Origin: Portunus trituberculatus
Lineage: Eukaryota; Arthropoda; Malacostraca; Decapoda; Portunidae
Length of the DNA: 64,000 nt
Assembly (NCBI RefSeq): GCF_017591435.1
Contig: NC_059278.1
Coordinates: 9,086,450-9,150,449, forward strand
Direction of reading: 5' to 3'
Shown: positions 44,686 to 56,446 of the stretch, piece by piece
How positions within the stretch are numbered: position 1 is the stretch's first letter
Layout: every line of letters begins with the position of its first letter
Program-made: the position numbers and the translations under genes
The notes under the pieces: model-generated
The model's database searches: none
What the model saw: only the letters and a program-made list of their open reading frames with translations
What the model was told of the DNA's origin: nothing

Positions 44686-47272
44686 TTCAGGTCCATTTAA
44701 TCTTGAGTATTCATCGCATCAGCTGACGACAAAGCGATGTGATGATGTACAATACCTTACCATAAACAAATAATATGCCAGCCTGCTAAATATGCAGCAG
44801 ATCTCCCCCATCGCCACTCTTATAACCTCTGCACCCCGACACTCCTCACCTCCACAGCCGCTGGTGGGATCACAAAGCCATTGTGAGGGGCGGAGTAAAT
44901 CACGAGCTCTGGGTTGATTTCTGGGCCAATGGTCGCTCGTTACTCGCATACAGGGATCGCTTTAGACTCCCATAATACAGCATTGCTACCTGTTGTTAGC
45001 TGTGTTGTGTATGTGTACTGTCAGTGCGGTAGTCACAGTTGATCCCTCCAGTGTAAAAGAGAAAGTAATAAAGTAAATAAACAAATAGATAGATGAAATA
45101 AAAGGTAAAACAGGAGGTAACTGCATGCTAAAAGAGAAAGGGAGTGGGAAGAGAAGTGTGCAAAAATCGGGGGAAAACATGATGTCCATTCTATCAATTT
45201 TTGGGTGAGGTTACGTTAGATTAGGTTAGGTTAAATTAAGCTCTTTTTTTTACTTATTTATTTGACCGTTTAAAAAAAATAACCAGAGATTTCTTAAACG
45301 GAGGTCAGACTTGCCCCAATAATTCTCTCCACATGTTCGTTACAACTGAAAGATGAAAAAAGAGATCAAGTCTAATGAGATGACCATAATATCTAAACTA
45401 AGCTCTTCTGAAGAAATCTCTGGAAATTACTAACTTTGTGACAACGCGTTGTGTGATATGATTACTCCGTTCAGAGGTCAGAACACGGAGTAGGTTCAGC
45501 GTGGACATTCATTCCCATTCGTTGTTCAAACTCCCCAGACGTGAATGGTTCATCGAGCCTCACACTCCACACTCATACTATGCACTGGCACGTCTGGTCA
45601 TCAATCATTCCTCTGCCATCCTTCATTCATTCACTACACGCTCGTTGCTCGACTTGCCTGTCTGTTACCCGCGATCCGTCTGTCTCGCCTAATTCTGGTT
45701 TGCTCTCGTTCCATTTCCTTTTATCTTCACCTCCTCACCACATATTATTTCCACCACCTTTAGTTACACGATTTTATATATTCTCCTTATTTAATAGATA
45801 GTTCGGTCTCCCAAAGTCCCACGATAATTATTATGCATGCCTTTGCAAATAATGATAATCAGAAATGAATGTAAAAGGATTATTTTAACTTCCAATTTTG
45901 TGTTATAAGTGTATTTCGGAGATTTTCACAATAACTTGAAATAGCGCAGTATAGGATAAAATAAATAAAGAAAACTAAGATGAAAAAAAAACTGACGGCT
46001 AATCCTAAAAATAAAAAAAATAAAAAAAAAGTGATGGCTGATCCTCCTGCAATATGTAACGCATCTTAGCGCTCCCCAGTTCCTTGTGTTTCTCAGCTGC
46101 GCATCACAGAACTCTGAGCCTTCGTGATACCTTCAAAGGTTGGATAAACTTTACTTCCATCATAGAAAAGGTTTATAGATCCCGGGTGACTACAGCCTAC
46201 CGGAATGAGACGAGGGGTACTAGGCGCCACAGTCCTTTGCGATACACACACTAGTCTAGAGGGAAACTAAAGATTTTAGAAACAATGTGCAGTGACAGCC
46301 TCTACATACTTCACCCTAGAAAAGAAAGCTTATTTATCTCCTACGGCTTGCTGGAATGATACAGATGCTTCATACTACATTCTCTCACTGTAAACACAAT
46401 GAAGAGAACCAGTGTGCGATGGCAAATTCTGCATGCTTATCCCTACATCCCAGAAAAGGTTTGGATTGTATTTTGAAACATTTCTTCAGCTTAACTCGAC
46501 AACTTTCAACAATCTCTGCTGGAGGTTACAAGTGTTTTCATAGGGTATTTTCAATATTCTTGTGAAGTTGATAGTTTTAATGAGGAATTCTACACTATCA
46601 GTAAAAAATATACCTTACACTCCTGGTACTCCAACGAATCTTTTTGTGCAACTTTGAAAGTAATCATTTTGACAACCAAACCCAAATCTTTTCAAATTAT
46701 ATTGTTTCTCTGCTTCCTGTGTTGCGGCCGCGTTGAGGTTCTCTTAGGAAATAATGCCACGATTTATTAGGTTTTCAAAAATGTTCAACTTTAAAGGATT
46801 AATCTCGAAAACTTTTACGAACCTTGAGGATTCATTCTCACCGTTTCAGCTGTTCACTAGACTACTTACGAGTATAAGAAATGCAAATGTTAATTATTGG
46901 CATTTTTCAAGCATATTTTTTATGACTAAGAAGTTAACGTGCATTCTGTGACATGAATAAGTAAAAACACTTGTGCGAACCAGACTAATCACTTAATGGA
47001 TTCGTGAAGTTCAGAGAAGCTTAAGCGTTTCATAACACATGCCCTAGGTCACGTTAGTCGAGTCTGCTTGGTTGTTTTCAAAGGGAGAAAGAGAATAGGA
47101 TATGTACACTCAATTTCCCTCTCCTCGTACACAAACCTTGTAAAATAAGTCAGTAAACCATCAAATAAGATTCATCCCTCGTCCTAGTTTAAAGAAGACG
47201 TACCCTTCCCGCTGGACGTGCTTTCGGGAAATAACAACGTTTAATGTCCAACTCTAGAAATAGTAGAAGTAT
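44683..47272. other. Intergenic DNA up to the assembly gap
   Basis: No microsatellite longer than a few units. A GGTTACGTTAGATTAGGTTA patch at about 45209-45236 is telomere-like. Between 46150 and 46480, diverged blocks with TAGAAAAG/CAGAAAAGG recur roughly every 140 bp, suggesting a worn tandem repeat. No gene is supported. Confidence 0.45.
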
Positions 47273-47772
47273 NNNNNNNNNNNNNNNNNNNNNNNNNNNN
47301 NNNNNNNNNNNNNNNNNNNNNNNNNNNNNNNNNNNNNNNNNNNNNNNNNNNNNNNNNNNNNNNNNNNNNNNNNNNNNNNNNNNNNNNNNNNNNNNNNNNN
47401 NNNNNNNNNNNNNNNNNNNNNNNNNNNNNNNNNNNNNNNNNNNNNNNNNNNNNNNNNNNNNNNNNNNNNNNNNNNNNNNNNNNNNNNNNNNNNNNNNNNN
47501 NNNNNNNNNNNNNNNNNNNNNNNNNNNNNNNNNNNNNNNNNNNNNNNNNNNNNNNNNNNNNNNNNNNNNNNNNNNNNNNNNNNNNNNNNNNNNNNNNNNN
47601 NNNNNNNNNNNNNNNNNNNNNNNNNNNNNNNNNNNNNNNNNNNNNNNNNNNNNNNNNNNNNNNNNNNNNNNNNNNNNNNNNNNNNNNNNNNNNNNNNNNN
47701 NNNNNNNNNNNNNNNNNNNNNNNNNNNNNNNNNNNNNNNNNNNNNNNNNNNNNNNNNNNNNNNNNNNNNNNN
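47273..47772. other. Assembly gap, exactly 500 N
   Basis: Five hundred N bases, a standard placeholder length, so the true gap size is unknown. Open frames that cross it (for example 47189-47908 minus) are meaningless. Confidence 0.99.
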
Positions 47773-48076
47773 TCACCACTTGCCTTACCAGATTCACCAA
47801 TACTGAGATCCTTTGATGCCTGTCTCTACGGGCTGTTGTCAAAGGAAGAACTTTATGGCAAAAGTTTTCCAGTCTGCTTTGCAACATGTAATAGGTTTTC
47901 GGAGACAAATTCTAATCATTTGACTACAACTTCTTCATGCAGTTATTTTATCAGTACTATTAATATGAAATATCCCTAAAAAAATACTGTACTAGCTTAT
48001 GTACTACCTGTAGTATTGTAAAACTTCATTTATTTATTTATTTACTTAAAATCATCTATTATTGTATTTTTTTCAG

Positions 48077-48850
48077 GAGGGTCTGGTTCTGTACAACCAT
48101 CCACCAGTAGTGTTGATGTTAATGATGACATCACTCAATGGTGTATAACTATGCTATTTGTTCCATGCTAACATAAGTTCAAATTTTGTTATTTATTACA
48201 TACCTATAAACACTCTTTATGTATGTATGTGTGTGCCATATTTTTCAACTGTATTTTTATTGAAGTCAAATGATGTGCTAATTAAATGCTTTGTATTTGT
48301 GCAGTACATCAGTAGCCCTGTAGGCACATCTGGCTTCCAAGCCAACAGCAGCTCCCTATCAAAGCCGCAGCAGAAGGCTTCGAATTCCTGCAGGTGAGTG
48401 TTGTTTTTTTGTTGCTTTGGGTTGTTTTTTTTTTAGGAATATATGTCTTGTGCATTTAGAAAAGTTATTCCAAAAGTGTATCATCTTACCAACACTTTGT
48501 ATACATAGAAAGGAAATATGACACCATAGGATAGCAAGACATGTATCCTGACTAACAGTATATTTGTAAATTGTAGGCAATACAAAATAAGTTATTTCTT
48601 TAATTTATTATAAGTGTTCATTCAAAGCTTGAATATTTGTCAAGTATTTGAGAAGCAGTAGCAGATGAATGCTTCCGTGTAGGAGCTGGTGGCAGTGGTG
48701 CAGGAGCAATGAGTCTTTTTAAGGAAGGGGATGATTATCCATCAGGGCTTGCAGCAGGCACTGCAACAGATTGCACCATCTCAGCAGCAATCTGTGGAAA
48801 TTCAAAAGAAGATGCTTGAATCTTTGCAACAAAACAAAAACAGTAATGCT
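48077..48850 (+). pseudogene. Exon-like fragments of an unknown gene
   Basis: Three pieces look exonic. The first, 48077-48140, follows TTTTTTTCAG and reads GSGSVQPSTSSVDVNDDI in one frame. The second, 48305-48393, lies between TTTGTGCAG and a GTGAGT donor and reads SSPVGTSGFQANSSS in the open frame. The third, about 48685-48850, is Gln-rich (QQIAPSQQQSVEIQKKML) but needs a frame change and runs into a LINE J fragment. The composition resembles linkers of regulatory or transposon-derived proteins, but I do not recognise a family. The lost frame and LINE junction suggest a broken gene; real exons separated by short introns are possible. Confidence 0.35.
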
Positions 48851-48853
48851 GCA

Positions 48854-49065
48854 TCTTTTGCGATCTATCACTATTTTCATGCTAACTAAATGCCTCCCTT
48901 CCTCCCGCAGCCTCACTTGACAACACTCTTCTTTCTTTCACCCCTGTTCTGTCCACCTCTCTAATGTAAGAGTTAACCAGTACTCTCTCTTTTCTGCTAA
49001 ACTCTAGAACTCCTGTATTTCCATCTACCTATGACCTAAAGCCATTTAATAGGGATCCCAAGAGA
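48854..49065 (+). mobile_element. Degraded 3' fragment of LINE J
   Basis: The segment from GCGATCTATCACTATTTTCA onward parallels the C-terminal coding region of the LINE at 31804-32045. Shared words include TATTTTCATGCTA, TAAGAGTTAACCAGTACTCT and AACTCTGGAACTCC-like sequence. A large number of substitutions and small deletions mark it as an older copy. Confidence 0.75.
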
Positions 49066-50540
49066 TTTTTTCAGGTATATATAAGACAAAAACTAGCAAA
49101 GAGAAATAGGTCCTTTAAAGGCAGCTAATAAGAAAGAAGCCAGTTAGTTCTGTGGAGAAAAGTAAAATTATGAATAAGTATTTTATAACTGTCTTCATGC
49201 AGGAAAACATGCAGAATATTTCAGATAGCAAACAGAATTTTTGAGCAGAAGTGAGAAGCTGACAGATATTCACATAACAAAGGAGATGGTAGAACAGGAG
49301 ATAGATGGACTAAAAAAAATTCAAGTCACCAGGATCTGATGTAATATACTCATGAGTACTCAAAGAATGCAAGGAGGTCGTCAGTGAGCTGTTAGCATAT
49401 GTCTTAAGGATGTCACTAAAATCAGCCGAGGTACTGATAATGTGGAGGCTAGCCATATTAAAGAAAGAAGATGAAACATTAATGTCTAATTATAGACCTG
49501 TCAACTTTTCTTCAGTTGTAGATAAAATTAGGGAGTCAATAACAGTGAAGAACATTAAGGAGTATCTAGACAAAACACAAATTGATAAACTACTCTCAGC
49601 ATGGCTTTACAAACTTGCTGAGTTTTATAGTAAAGTTTACAAGGCAGCAGATAATAGTAATAGCTATGAAATCCTATACCAAGATTTTAGTTAAGCATTT
49701 AATAAGGTACCACATCAGAGGCTCTTGAAAAAGGTTAGCCTAGTGCACGTAGATAGAAGAAAAAATGTTAAGCTGGATAAAATCATGGTTACGTGATAGG
49801 CAACAAAGAATAGTAATAAACAGCTCAAATTCCAAGTGGGGTCAAGTAAGTAATGGAGTACCACAGAGGTCAGTTTTATGGCCATTCTTATTTCTAATAT
49901 ATATTAATGATTTAGATAGTGGAATTAGTTATATTAATAAATTTGCAGATGACAAATACTGTATAGGTAAATTAATTAGGTCATATTTAGATGCCATCAC
50001 CTTGCAGGCAGATTTAGATAGGATGAAAGAACAGAAAGACATATGGCAAATGCAGTTCAACATTAACAAATATAAAGTACCTAACATGGAAAGAGGAAAT
50101 CCACATAATAGGCACACAATAAATGAGGCCCTGGTAGATTGAGAATATGAAAAAGATTTAGGAGTTATAGTTAGTTCCAGTCCTGGTCTAAGAAAGCAAT
50201 GCATAGTGGTTACTAAAAGGCAAATAATGTGCTAGGATTCATTTCTAGTAGTGTTATAAGCAGAAGTCCCAAAGTAATGTTAAAATTATATTAGACACTG
50301 GTTAGACCACATCTAGATTATATGGTACAGTTCTGGTTCCCACAATATAGGAAGGATATAGGTTTATTACAATCAGTGCAAAGCAGAATATCGAAAAGGA
50401 TACAGGGGATGAGGGATATTCCCTATGAAGCCAGACTGAAGAAACTAAATTTGCATTCCCTAGAAAGATGTAAGTTAAGAGGGGACATGATAGAAGTATT
50501 GAAGTGGTATAGGGGTTATAAAAGGGGAAATTAGCAAAAC
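49066..50540 (+). mobile_element. Degraded LINE (family D), RT fragments
   Basis: Broken frames show a LINE RT of the CR1/L2-jockey-like type. They read a block with NYRPVNFSSVVDKI near 49490, SWLRDRQQRIVINSSNSKW followed by SNGVPQRSVLWPFLF near 49850 (block B, with Q-R for the usual Q-G), and NKFADDKYCIG near 49940 (block C with F-A-D-D). A C-terminal segment with QSRISKRIQGMRDIPYEARL and SLERCKLRGDMIEV is at 50360-50510. In-frame stops and shifts are frequent (for example TAA in the block A region at 49693). The N-terminal endonuclease is not seen, so the copy is 5'-truncated and dead. Confidence 0.8.
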
Positions 50541-50880
50541 TGCGGCAGTCCCTGCTATAGTGAGCGAGACCTGCATCAAAATTGAGTTATCGCATATATC
50601 ATCAGATACTGCAATTCAAGTTCTTTCATGTGGTACCTGACATTCTGAGTATCCAAAACACAAGTTCACTTCTCTCTCTCTCTCTCTCTCTCCACTATCA
50701 TCAGGTCAGCAGCATTTACCATAATTCAGTAAGTGACCACTTTCCAGTTTTCAGCATATATTCTAATGATGACTAATAACGTATAATAGAATATACGTAC
50801 AGCAGCATTGCCGTAAGATCTTTTCAATCAGACATTGCACTATATAACTGGACTCGATGTGATTGTTAATAACGTCAATG
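50541..50880. other. Spacer with short (CT)n
   Basis: AT-rich sequence between two LINE remnants, with a short CT run at about 50672-50691. Confidence 0.5.
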
Positions 50881-52510
50881 AAAGTTTTGATAATTATATG
50901 ATAAACTTTGTAAAGACATATGATAAACATTTTTCATTAAGAAGATTTACTATATAACCCAATCAATAAAAAAATCAATAAAACACTAATAAATTCCAAA
51001 AACTGTATTGTAAGTGGCTTCTTTACATATGGGAAAATATTTAGAGAGTACAGGAATACACTTACTGCCTTAATAAGAACAGCAAAAATTGGAAAATATT
51101 TAAAGAATATAAGAATACACTTACTGTCTTAATAAGAAGAGCAAAAATTTATTACTATAGAACAAAACTACAGAACAATGTGAGAAATGGCAAGAAAACT
51201 TGGAATATCATTAATTCTATAATGGGAAAATCTAAAGATAAATTGTCTTTTCAAAACTCTGAGTAACAACAAAGTAATAGCCAAATCATTTAATGAATAT
51301 TTTTAGTAATATTGCAAGCAATTTAGCCATGAATATCCTTCAAACGTAGGTTTCTTATGCTTCACATATTCCTGAACCTATTCCTCTTTTTCCTTTCATT
51401 CAACAACACTTTTAAAAATTGAATCTATTATCAGCAACCTTAAATTGACAGCTCCAGGTTTTGATGACATCAGCATTAAGGTCATTAAAGTTTGTTCCAC
51501 CAAAATTTCACCTTCCCTTGTTTACATTATTAATAAGTCTCTTGATGGAGGTGGATTTCCTAAACATTAAACAAATTACCATGGTTTCTCCAATCCATAA
51601 AAAGGTGATGAGACAAATCAGCATTATACAACCAAACATTTCTTCATATACTTGTATTAACTGTGGCATACCACAAGGATCAGTTTTGGGCCCTATATTG
51701 TTTTCAATGACATCCCTCATTCTAGACAAACTTAATTTCCTTTTATTTGCAGATGACCCAACCATTTTCATTCAGGGGCAGGATATAGATTTCATTCATA
51801 ATATATTAAATGTTGAATAAATAAAGTTGCTAACTGAATCAAAACTAACAAACTAGCACTAAATACTTCTAAAACAAATTTTATGGTATCAACTTTAATG
51901 ACACAAACACCTAACATAATAGATGTCTACATTGATAACCCTCAACTTCAGCTAGTTGAACTCGGCAAATTCTTAGGGGTTTTAATAGACAATAAACTGA
52001 AATTTAAAGACCATATAAATGAAGTAATTAAGAAATTAAGTAAACTAGTAGATATACTATACAAAGTTAGAATAACCTCACAATTGATTGTTTAAGAAAT
52101 ATTTACATGTCATTAGCATATCCACACTTCTTGTATAGCTCAGTTATATGGGGGGAGGGTTTCTTTAAGAGTATTCTTGAAAATATTAAGAGTTGTAACA
52201 CAGCCATTGCTATGCCCACACTGAGCCCCTATTGAAGCATTTCAACTTGCTGAAACTCTGTGTTATTATTGATCTCCAAACAAATCTCTTTGTATATAAA
52301 TTACTAGATATCAACCAAATAGGATGCGACTTCCATTTTATTCATATTTACCACACTCACAGACACAGCTGTCTACAGCTGCCATTACATAAAACATCTT
52401 ATGCTCAACGAGATTAACCATACAAGGGTGCAAAGAAATGGAACAAATTGCCTGATGATGTAAGAAAAATCCATTCACTCAATATCTTTAAGAAAACTAT
52501 CGTTGTTTAA
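50881..52510 (+). mobile_element. Degraded LINE (family E), RT fragments
   Basis: A second, different LINE remnant. Frames from 51461 to 52417 include ITMVSPIHKK, NCGIPQGSVLGPILFSM (RT block B), FLLFADDPTIFIQGQD (block C, F-A-D-D) and ELGKFLGVLIDNKLKFKDHI (block D/E). It shares no close similarity by eye with families J, A or D. A 59-bp tandem duplication lies within it at 51032-51149. Many frame breaks make it non-functional. Confidence 0.78.
51032..51149 (+). repeat. 59-bp tandem duplication inside LINE E
   Basis: Copies 51032-51090 and 51091-51149 share GGAAAATATTTA, GAATACACTTACTG and AGCAAAAATT in register, with several substitutions. This points to a duplication after, or during, insertion of the LINE. 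Confidence 0.8.
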
Positions 52511-52569
52511 TTACTAAGAATTTCCCTATTTCATCACTTTTGTTGTTAGGATTATTTACTTATTTGAAG

Positions 52570-52571
<2 letters not shown>

Positions 52572-52645
<74 letters not shown>
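52572..52645. repeat. (TA)n microsatellite
   Basis: A perfect TA run that passes directly into TG at 52645. Confidence 0.96.
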
Positions 52646-52658
<13 letters not shown>

Positions 52659-52662
52659 AGTG
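52645..52662. repeat. Short (TG)n next to the U6 fragment
   Basis: TGTGTG with one GAG interruption. On the minus strand this is the CA tail directly after the U6 3' end. Confidence 0.85.
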
Positions 52663-52714
52663 TGGAACGCTTCACAATTTGCGTGTCATCCTTGCGCAGG
52701 AGCCATGCTAATCT
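52663..52714 (-). pseudogene. U6 snRNA 3' fragment (retropseudogene)
   Basis: The minus strand reads AGATTAGCATGGCTCCTGCG, then CAAGGATGACACGC and AAGCGTTCCA. This is the highly conserved central and 3' part of U6 spliceosomal snRNA. By comparison with remembered U6 it has one substitution (GGCTCC for GGCCCC) and a small change near AAATTGTGAAG. The 5' half, including the promoter-proximal stem, is missing. It ends at the natural 3' stem end and is followed by (CA)n on the minus strand, not by the U-run of a true gene. CA also precedes its truncated 5' end. It is therefore a retroposed fragment, not a functional U6 gene. Confidence 0.9.
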
Positions 52715-52733
52715 GTGTGTGTGTGTGTGTGTG
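52715..52733. repeat. (GT)n between the U6 fragment and LINE A1
   Basis: On the minus strand this is the (CA)n tail of LINE A1 and the 5' flank of the U6 fragment. Confidence 0.93.
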
Positions 52734-52923
52734 TATTTACCTAGTTGTAGTTTTACAGGGCCTGGGCTTTATACTCGTGTGGCCCCATCTCCATATCTAC
52801 ACTTATCCAATCTTACTTTAAAAGTATGCACACTCGTTGCAGACACTACTTCTTCATTTAAACTGTTCCAATACATCTTTACGTCTTTATGTCTCAATAC
52901 ATCTTTACGGGAAACTATATTTT

Positions 52924-53401
52924 TTAACATCTCTGACATCTTCCTTTTCTCAGCTTTTTACTATGCGATCTTGTGCTTCGAATGTAATATTCTTCTCTCA
53001 GGATCAGTTTCTCATTATCCACTTGGTCCTTTCCGTTGATCAATTTATAAACTTGTATCAGATCTCCTCTCTCCCTTCTTTGTTCCAGGGTTGGTAGATC
53101 CATAGCCTTTAGTCTCTCCTCATATGTCATCCCTTCAAATTCTGTAACTATTCTTGTAGCCATTTTTGTAGTCTCCAACTTCCTATATGTTTCTTTTTGT
53201 TTCTTATGTGTTTCTTTTATGAGGGGTCCACACTACTCCTGCATATTCCAATCTGGGTCTTATTATAGTACTTATCAATTTCTTCATCATTTCTTTGTCC
53301 ATGTAGTGAAATGCTACTCCAATATTCCTTAGCAAATTATATGTTTCTCTAAAAATTCTATCAATATGGCTTACTGGTTGATTGTTTTCTTCCATCGTCA
53401 C
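52924..53401 (-). pseudogene. C-terminal domain of LINE A1 ORF2
   Basis: Two frames (53401-53204 and 53178-52924, read downward). The first contains HIDRIFRETYNLLRNIGVAF, MKKLISTIIRPRLEYAGVVW; the second TRIVTEFEGMTYEERLKAMD and PTLEQRRERGDLIQVYKLI. These are the regular post-RT motifs of CR1/L2/jockey-type LINEs. A frame change at about 53190 separates them. Confidence 0.8.
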
Positions 53402-53558
53402 TCCTAAGTCCTTTTCCTTTTTACTTTCTCCAGTTCTACTCCATCTCCCATCTTATAGATTCCCACAGGTCATCTTTCACTCTTTCCCATTTCCATGACA
53501 TAGCTTTTGTTCACATTGAATTCCATTTCCCACATTTTACTCCATTCCCAGATCTTAT

Positions 53559-53960
53559 TTAGGTCTTCTTGCAGTATTTCACAATCCTCTTTTGCTTTAT
53601 AACTCTGCACAGTTTCGTATCATCTGCAAACACATTTATGTAGCTGTTCACTCCTTCTGGCATGTCGTTAATATAAATGAGGAAAAGTATTGGTGCCAAT
53701 ACTGACCCCTGTGGCACTCCGCTTTCTACTGCTCTCCACTTGGACTTCATATCTTTAACTACCGTCCTTATTTCTCTCCCCCTCAAATAATTTTCTATCC
53801 ATCTCAATGTGCTTCCTTTTAAGCCACCCTTCTCCTCTAACTTCCATAGTAATCTTGCATGTGGCACTTTGTCAAATGCCTTTTTTAAATCCAAATAAAT
53901 ACAGTCAACCCATCCCTCTCTCTCTTGTACTCTATCAACTATTCTAAAATAGAAACTCAA
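53559..53960 (-). pseudogene. Reverse transcriptase of LINE A1 ORF2
   Basis: The frame contains DCIYLDLKKAFDKVPHARLL (block A with catalytic Asp), ESGVPQGSVLAPILFLIYI (block B) and NVFADDTKLC (block C, F-A-D-D). It is open through all three blocks. The upstream finger blocks lie in other frames between 54300 and 53990. The enzyme would drive target-primed reverse transcription. In this copy it is cut off from its endonuclease by frameshifts. Confidence 0.85.
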
Positions 53961-54646
53961 TAAATTAGTTACACACGACCGTCTTTTTCTAAAACCAAAT
54001 TAGCTATTTGATATTAATTTGTTGTCTTCAAGGAACTCGATCCATTGTTTCTTTATTATTCTTTCACACATCTTGCATATTACACTAGTTAGTGATACTG
54101 GTCTGTAATTTAAAGGTTCTTCCTTCCTTCCTTCTGCTAATATGAGGGAACCACCTCAGCTCTTTTTCCATTCTACTGGTACTGTTCCATTTTCTATTGA
54201 GTATTTTATGATGTATATAGGACTTGCTAGTTCTTCCCTACATTCTTTCAGTATTCTGCCTGAGACTTCATCTGGTCCCATTGCCTTCTCTTCATCCAGT
54301 TCCTTTATTAACTAAGCTTGGTTACTTTAATATCTTTCATATAGACTCTCTATTACCCTGTGGCCTTTCAAATTTGGATTCCTTAGTAAAGACCTCCTGG
54401 AATTTATTATATAATAGTTCTGCCATACTTTTTGGGTCTTCCACCATCCCGTTTTCTCCTTTTAACCTTTCTATTGTTTCTTTTTGCCTAATTTTTCCAT
54501 TTATGAATCTAGAACAATTTTGGTTTTTCCTTACATTTTTCGACAATGTCCTTTTCAAAGTTCTTTTCCTCTTCCTTCCTCACCTTAACATATTAATTTC
54601 TTGCTGCCTTGAAGTTTTCCTTATTTACTGGATTTCTATTTCTCCT

Positions 54647-55477
54647 TCACCTTTTCCATGCTCCATCTCTTTTCTCCTTTGCCCTAGCACACCTTGCATT
54701 AAACCAATCTTTCTTTCCTTCTTCTTTAGGTCTATATTTTGGGACATATTCCCTGACTCCTGTTTTGTATATTTCCAAAAATAAGTTATACTTCTCTTGC
54801 ATCATCTCTGAGTTTTCCATCTCCTCCCAGTTTACATTTTTAAAATAGTTCTTGAGATTCTCAATATCAGCCTTTCTGTAATTTAATCGGTCTCCTTTGT
54901 ATGAATCGTCTCTATCTTCCTTTCCCTCTTCTATATCCATTTCTAATATTACATGGTCACTCTTTCCCAATGGGCACTTATATCTTATATCATCATTCAT
55001 TTGTATACCTCTTGTAAAAACTAGGTCCAATCTCGCCAGCTCGTCGTTTCCTCTGAATCTTGTGCATTCCTTTACTCTCTGGTCCATCATATTGTCTATC
55101 ATTAGGTTCAAGAATCTTTCTCCCAGGCTTCTTCCCCATACCACTTTCATAATTTTCCCAGTCCACTTCTTTACAGTTGAAATCTCCTACTAATATAACT
55201 TTTTTCCTTTCTTTAACAATTCTCATTAGACTCCTTATTGTGTCATCTATCATGTCTTTATATTCTTGATTGGTCCATGAATTTGTTTTGGTGGCACATA
55301 TGTTACAATGATTGTTAACTCTTTTTTATTAATATGCATCTTAACATACAATACTTCTGCTTTTCCTTCCCCACATTCCACTTGGTTTATCACTATCTCC
55401 TTCCTTAACATTATCATGACTCCTCCTCCTCCTTTACCCACTCTGTCTCTTCTCCATACATTATACCTATTATCCAA
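54647..55477 (-). pseudogene. Endonuclease of LINE A1 ORF2
   Basis: Frames 55477-55250, 55253-54993 and 55150-54647 hold a GKGGGGVMIML segment, LTIIVTYVPPKQ, VILVGDFNCKEVDWENYES (GDFN motif), ELARLDLVFTRG and KSDHVILEMDIEEG (SDH motif). These identify an APE-type endonuclease, the domain that nicks target DNA and so sets insertion preference. Frame changes at about 55250 and 55150 break it. Confidence 0.83.
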
Positions 55478-55749
55478 GTCTATTTTGATTGCCTCATTTA
55501 GTTTTGTTTCAGCCAGGCATACAATATCTGGATTTTCTTTCTTTATGTAATCTCTTAATTCTAATTTACTTGATAAAACCCGTCTGTGTTCGTATACATC
55601 ATTTTTAGTCTCTTGCCTTTATCATTTTTAGTTAAACTTGTTCCACTTTTTTCTCTTCTTTCTCGTTTATATACCATTTCCTTATCCTGTCTCCTAGAAT
55701 TCTCCAAAAAATGCCTTTTTTTCGTTGTCTGACCTTTCATTATTTTTTT

Positions 55750-56280
55750 CCCCTTACTGCTGCTGCCAGTTCATTGTATCTCTTCCTTTCTTCCTCATTT
55801 CTATTTTTCTTTATATAGATATCCTTGCAGCCTTCTGTTTCTCTAAGTTTTGTTGTTCTATATCTTCTGTTGCTGCTTGGGATTTTAGTAGTATTTTAAT
55901 TGGTCTCTTTTTCCTTCTTGACATGGTCCCATTCTGTTCATTTCTTCTACTTCCTCTTCTAAGTTCTGCTTATCTTCGTCGTTTAGACTTTTTAGTAGGT
56001 ATTTGACTGATTTCATTTCTTCTTTTTCTCTTCTTGGTCTATATTTTCTTTTTTTTCTTTTATTCCAAATACGACTACACACTTCTTTTTTCTGCAATTT
56101 CTGTAACTAGATTTTCTTTTGTCTTGAGGACTCCTATCATTTTGTTTGTCATATTTTCTTCTTTTTCTTTTAGTTGTTGTTCTTGAATCACCTGAAAATC
56201 AGCCTTATCTTTCTTATCTTGGACTCTCCATGCTCGTACTTCTTTTTTAATCATGTTCTGTACTCTTTTTTCTTTTTTTT
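55750..56280 (-). pseudogene. ORF1 C-terminal part of LINE A1
   Basis: Broken frames match the ORF1 region of copy A2. 56097-55885 reads SVKYLLKSLNDEDKQNLEEE and a MNRMGPCQEG segment. 56000-55700 covers the K/E-rich stretch and the RKWY end. ORF1 of such LINEs is an RNA-binding coiled-coil protein. The N-terminal half is absent because the insertion is truncated. Confidence 0.7.
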
Positions 56281-56297
56281 TTTTTTTTGTTTGTGTG

Positions 56298-56427
<130 letters not shown>

Positions 56428-56446
56428 TGATAATCCAAAATCTGAC

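Noticed and set aside
47189..47908. Frames crossing the assembly gap
   Set aside because: They consist mostly of unknown bases.
52663..52714. A working U6 snRNA gene
   Set aside because: The 5' half is missing, the 3' end runs into CA instead of a T-run, and no upstream promoter elements can be placed.
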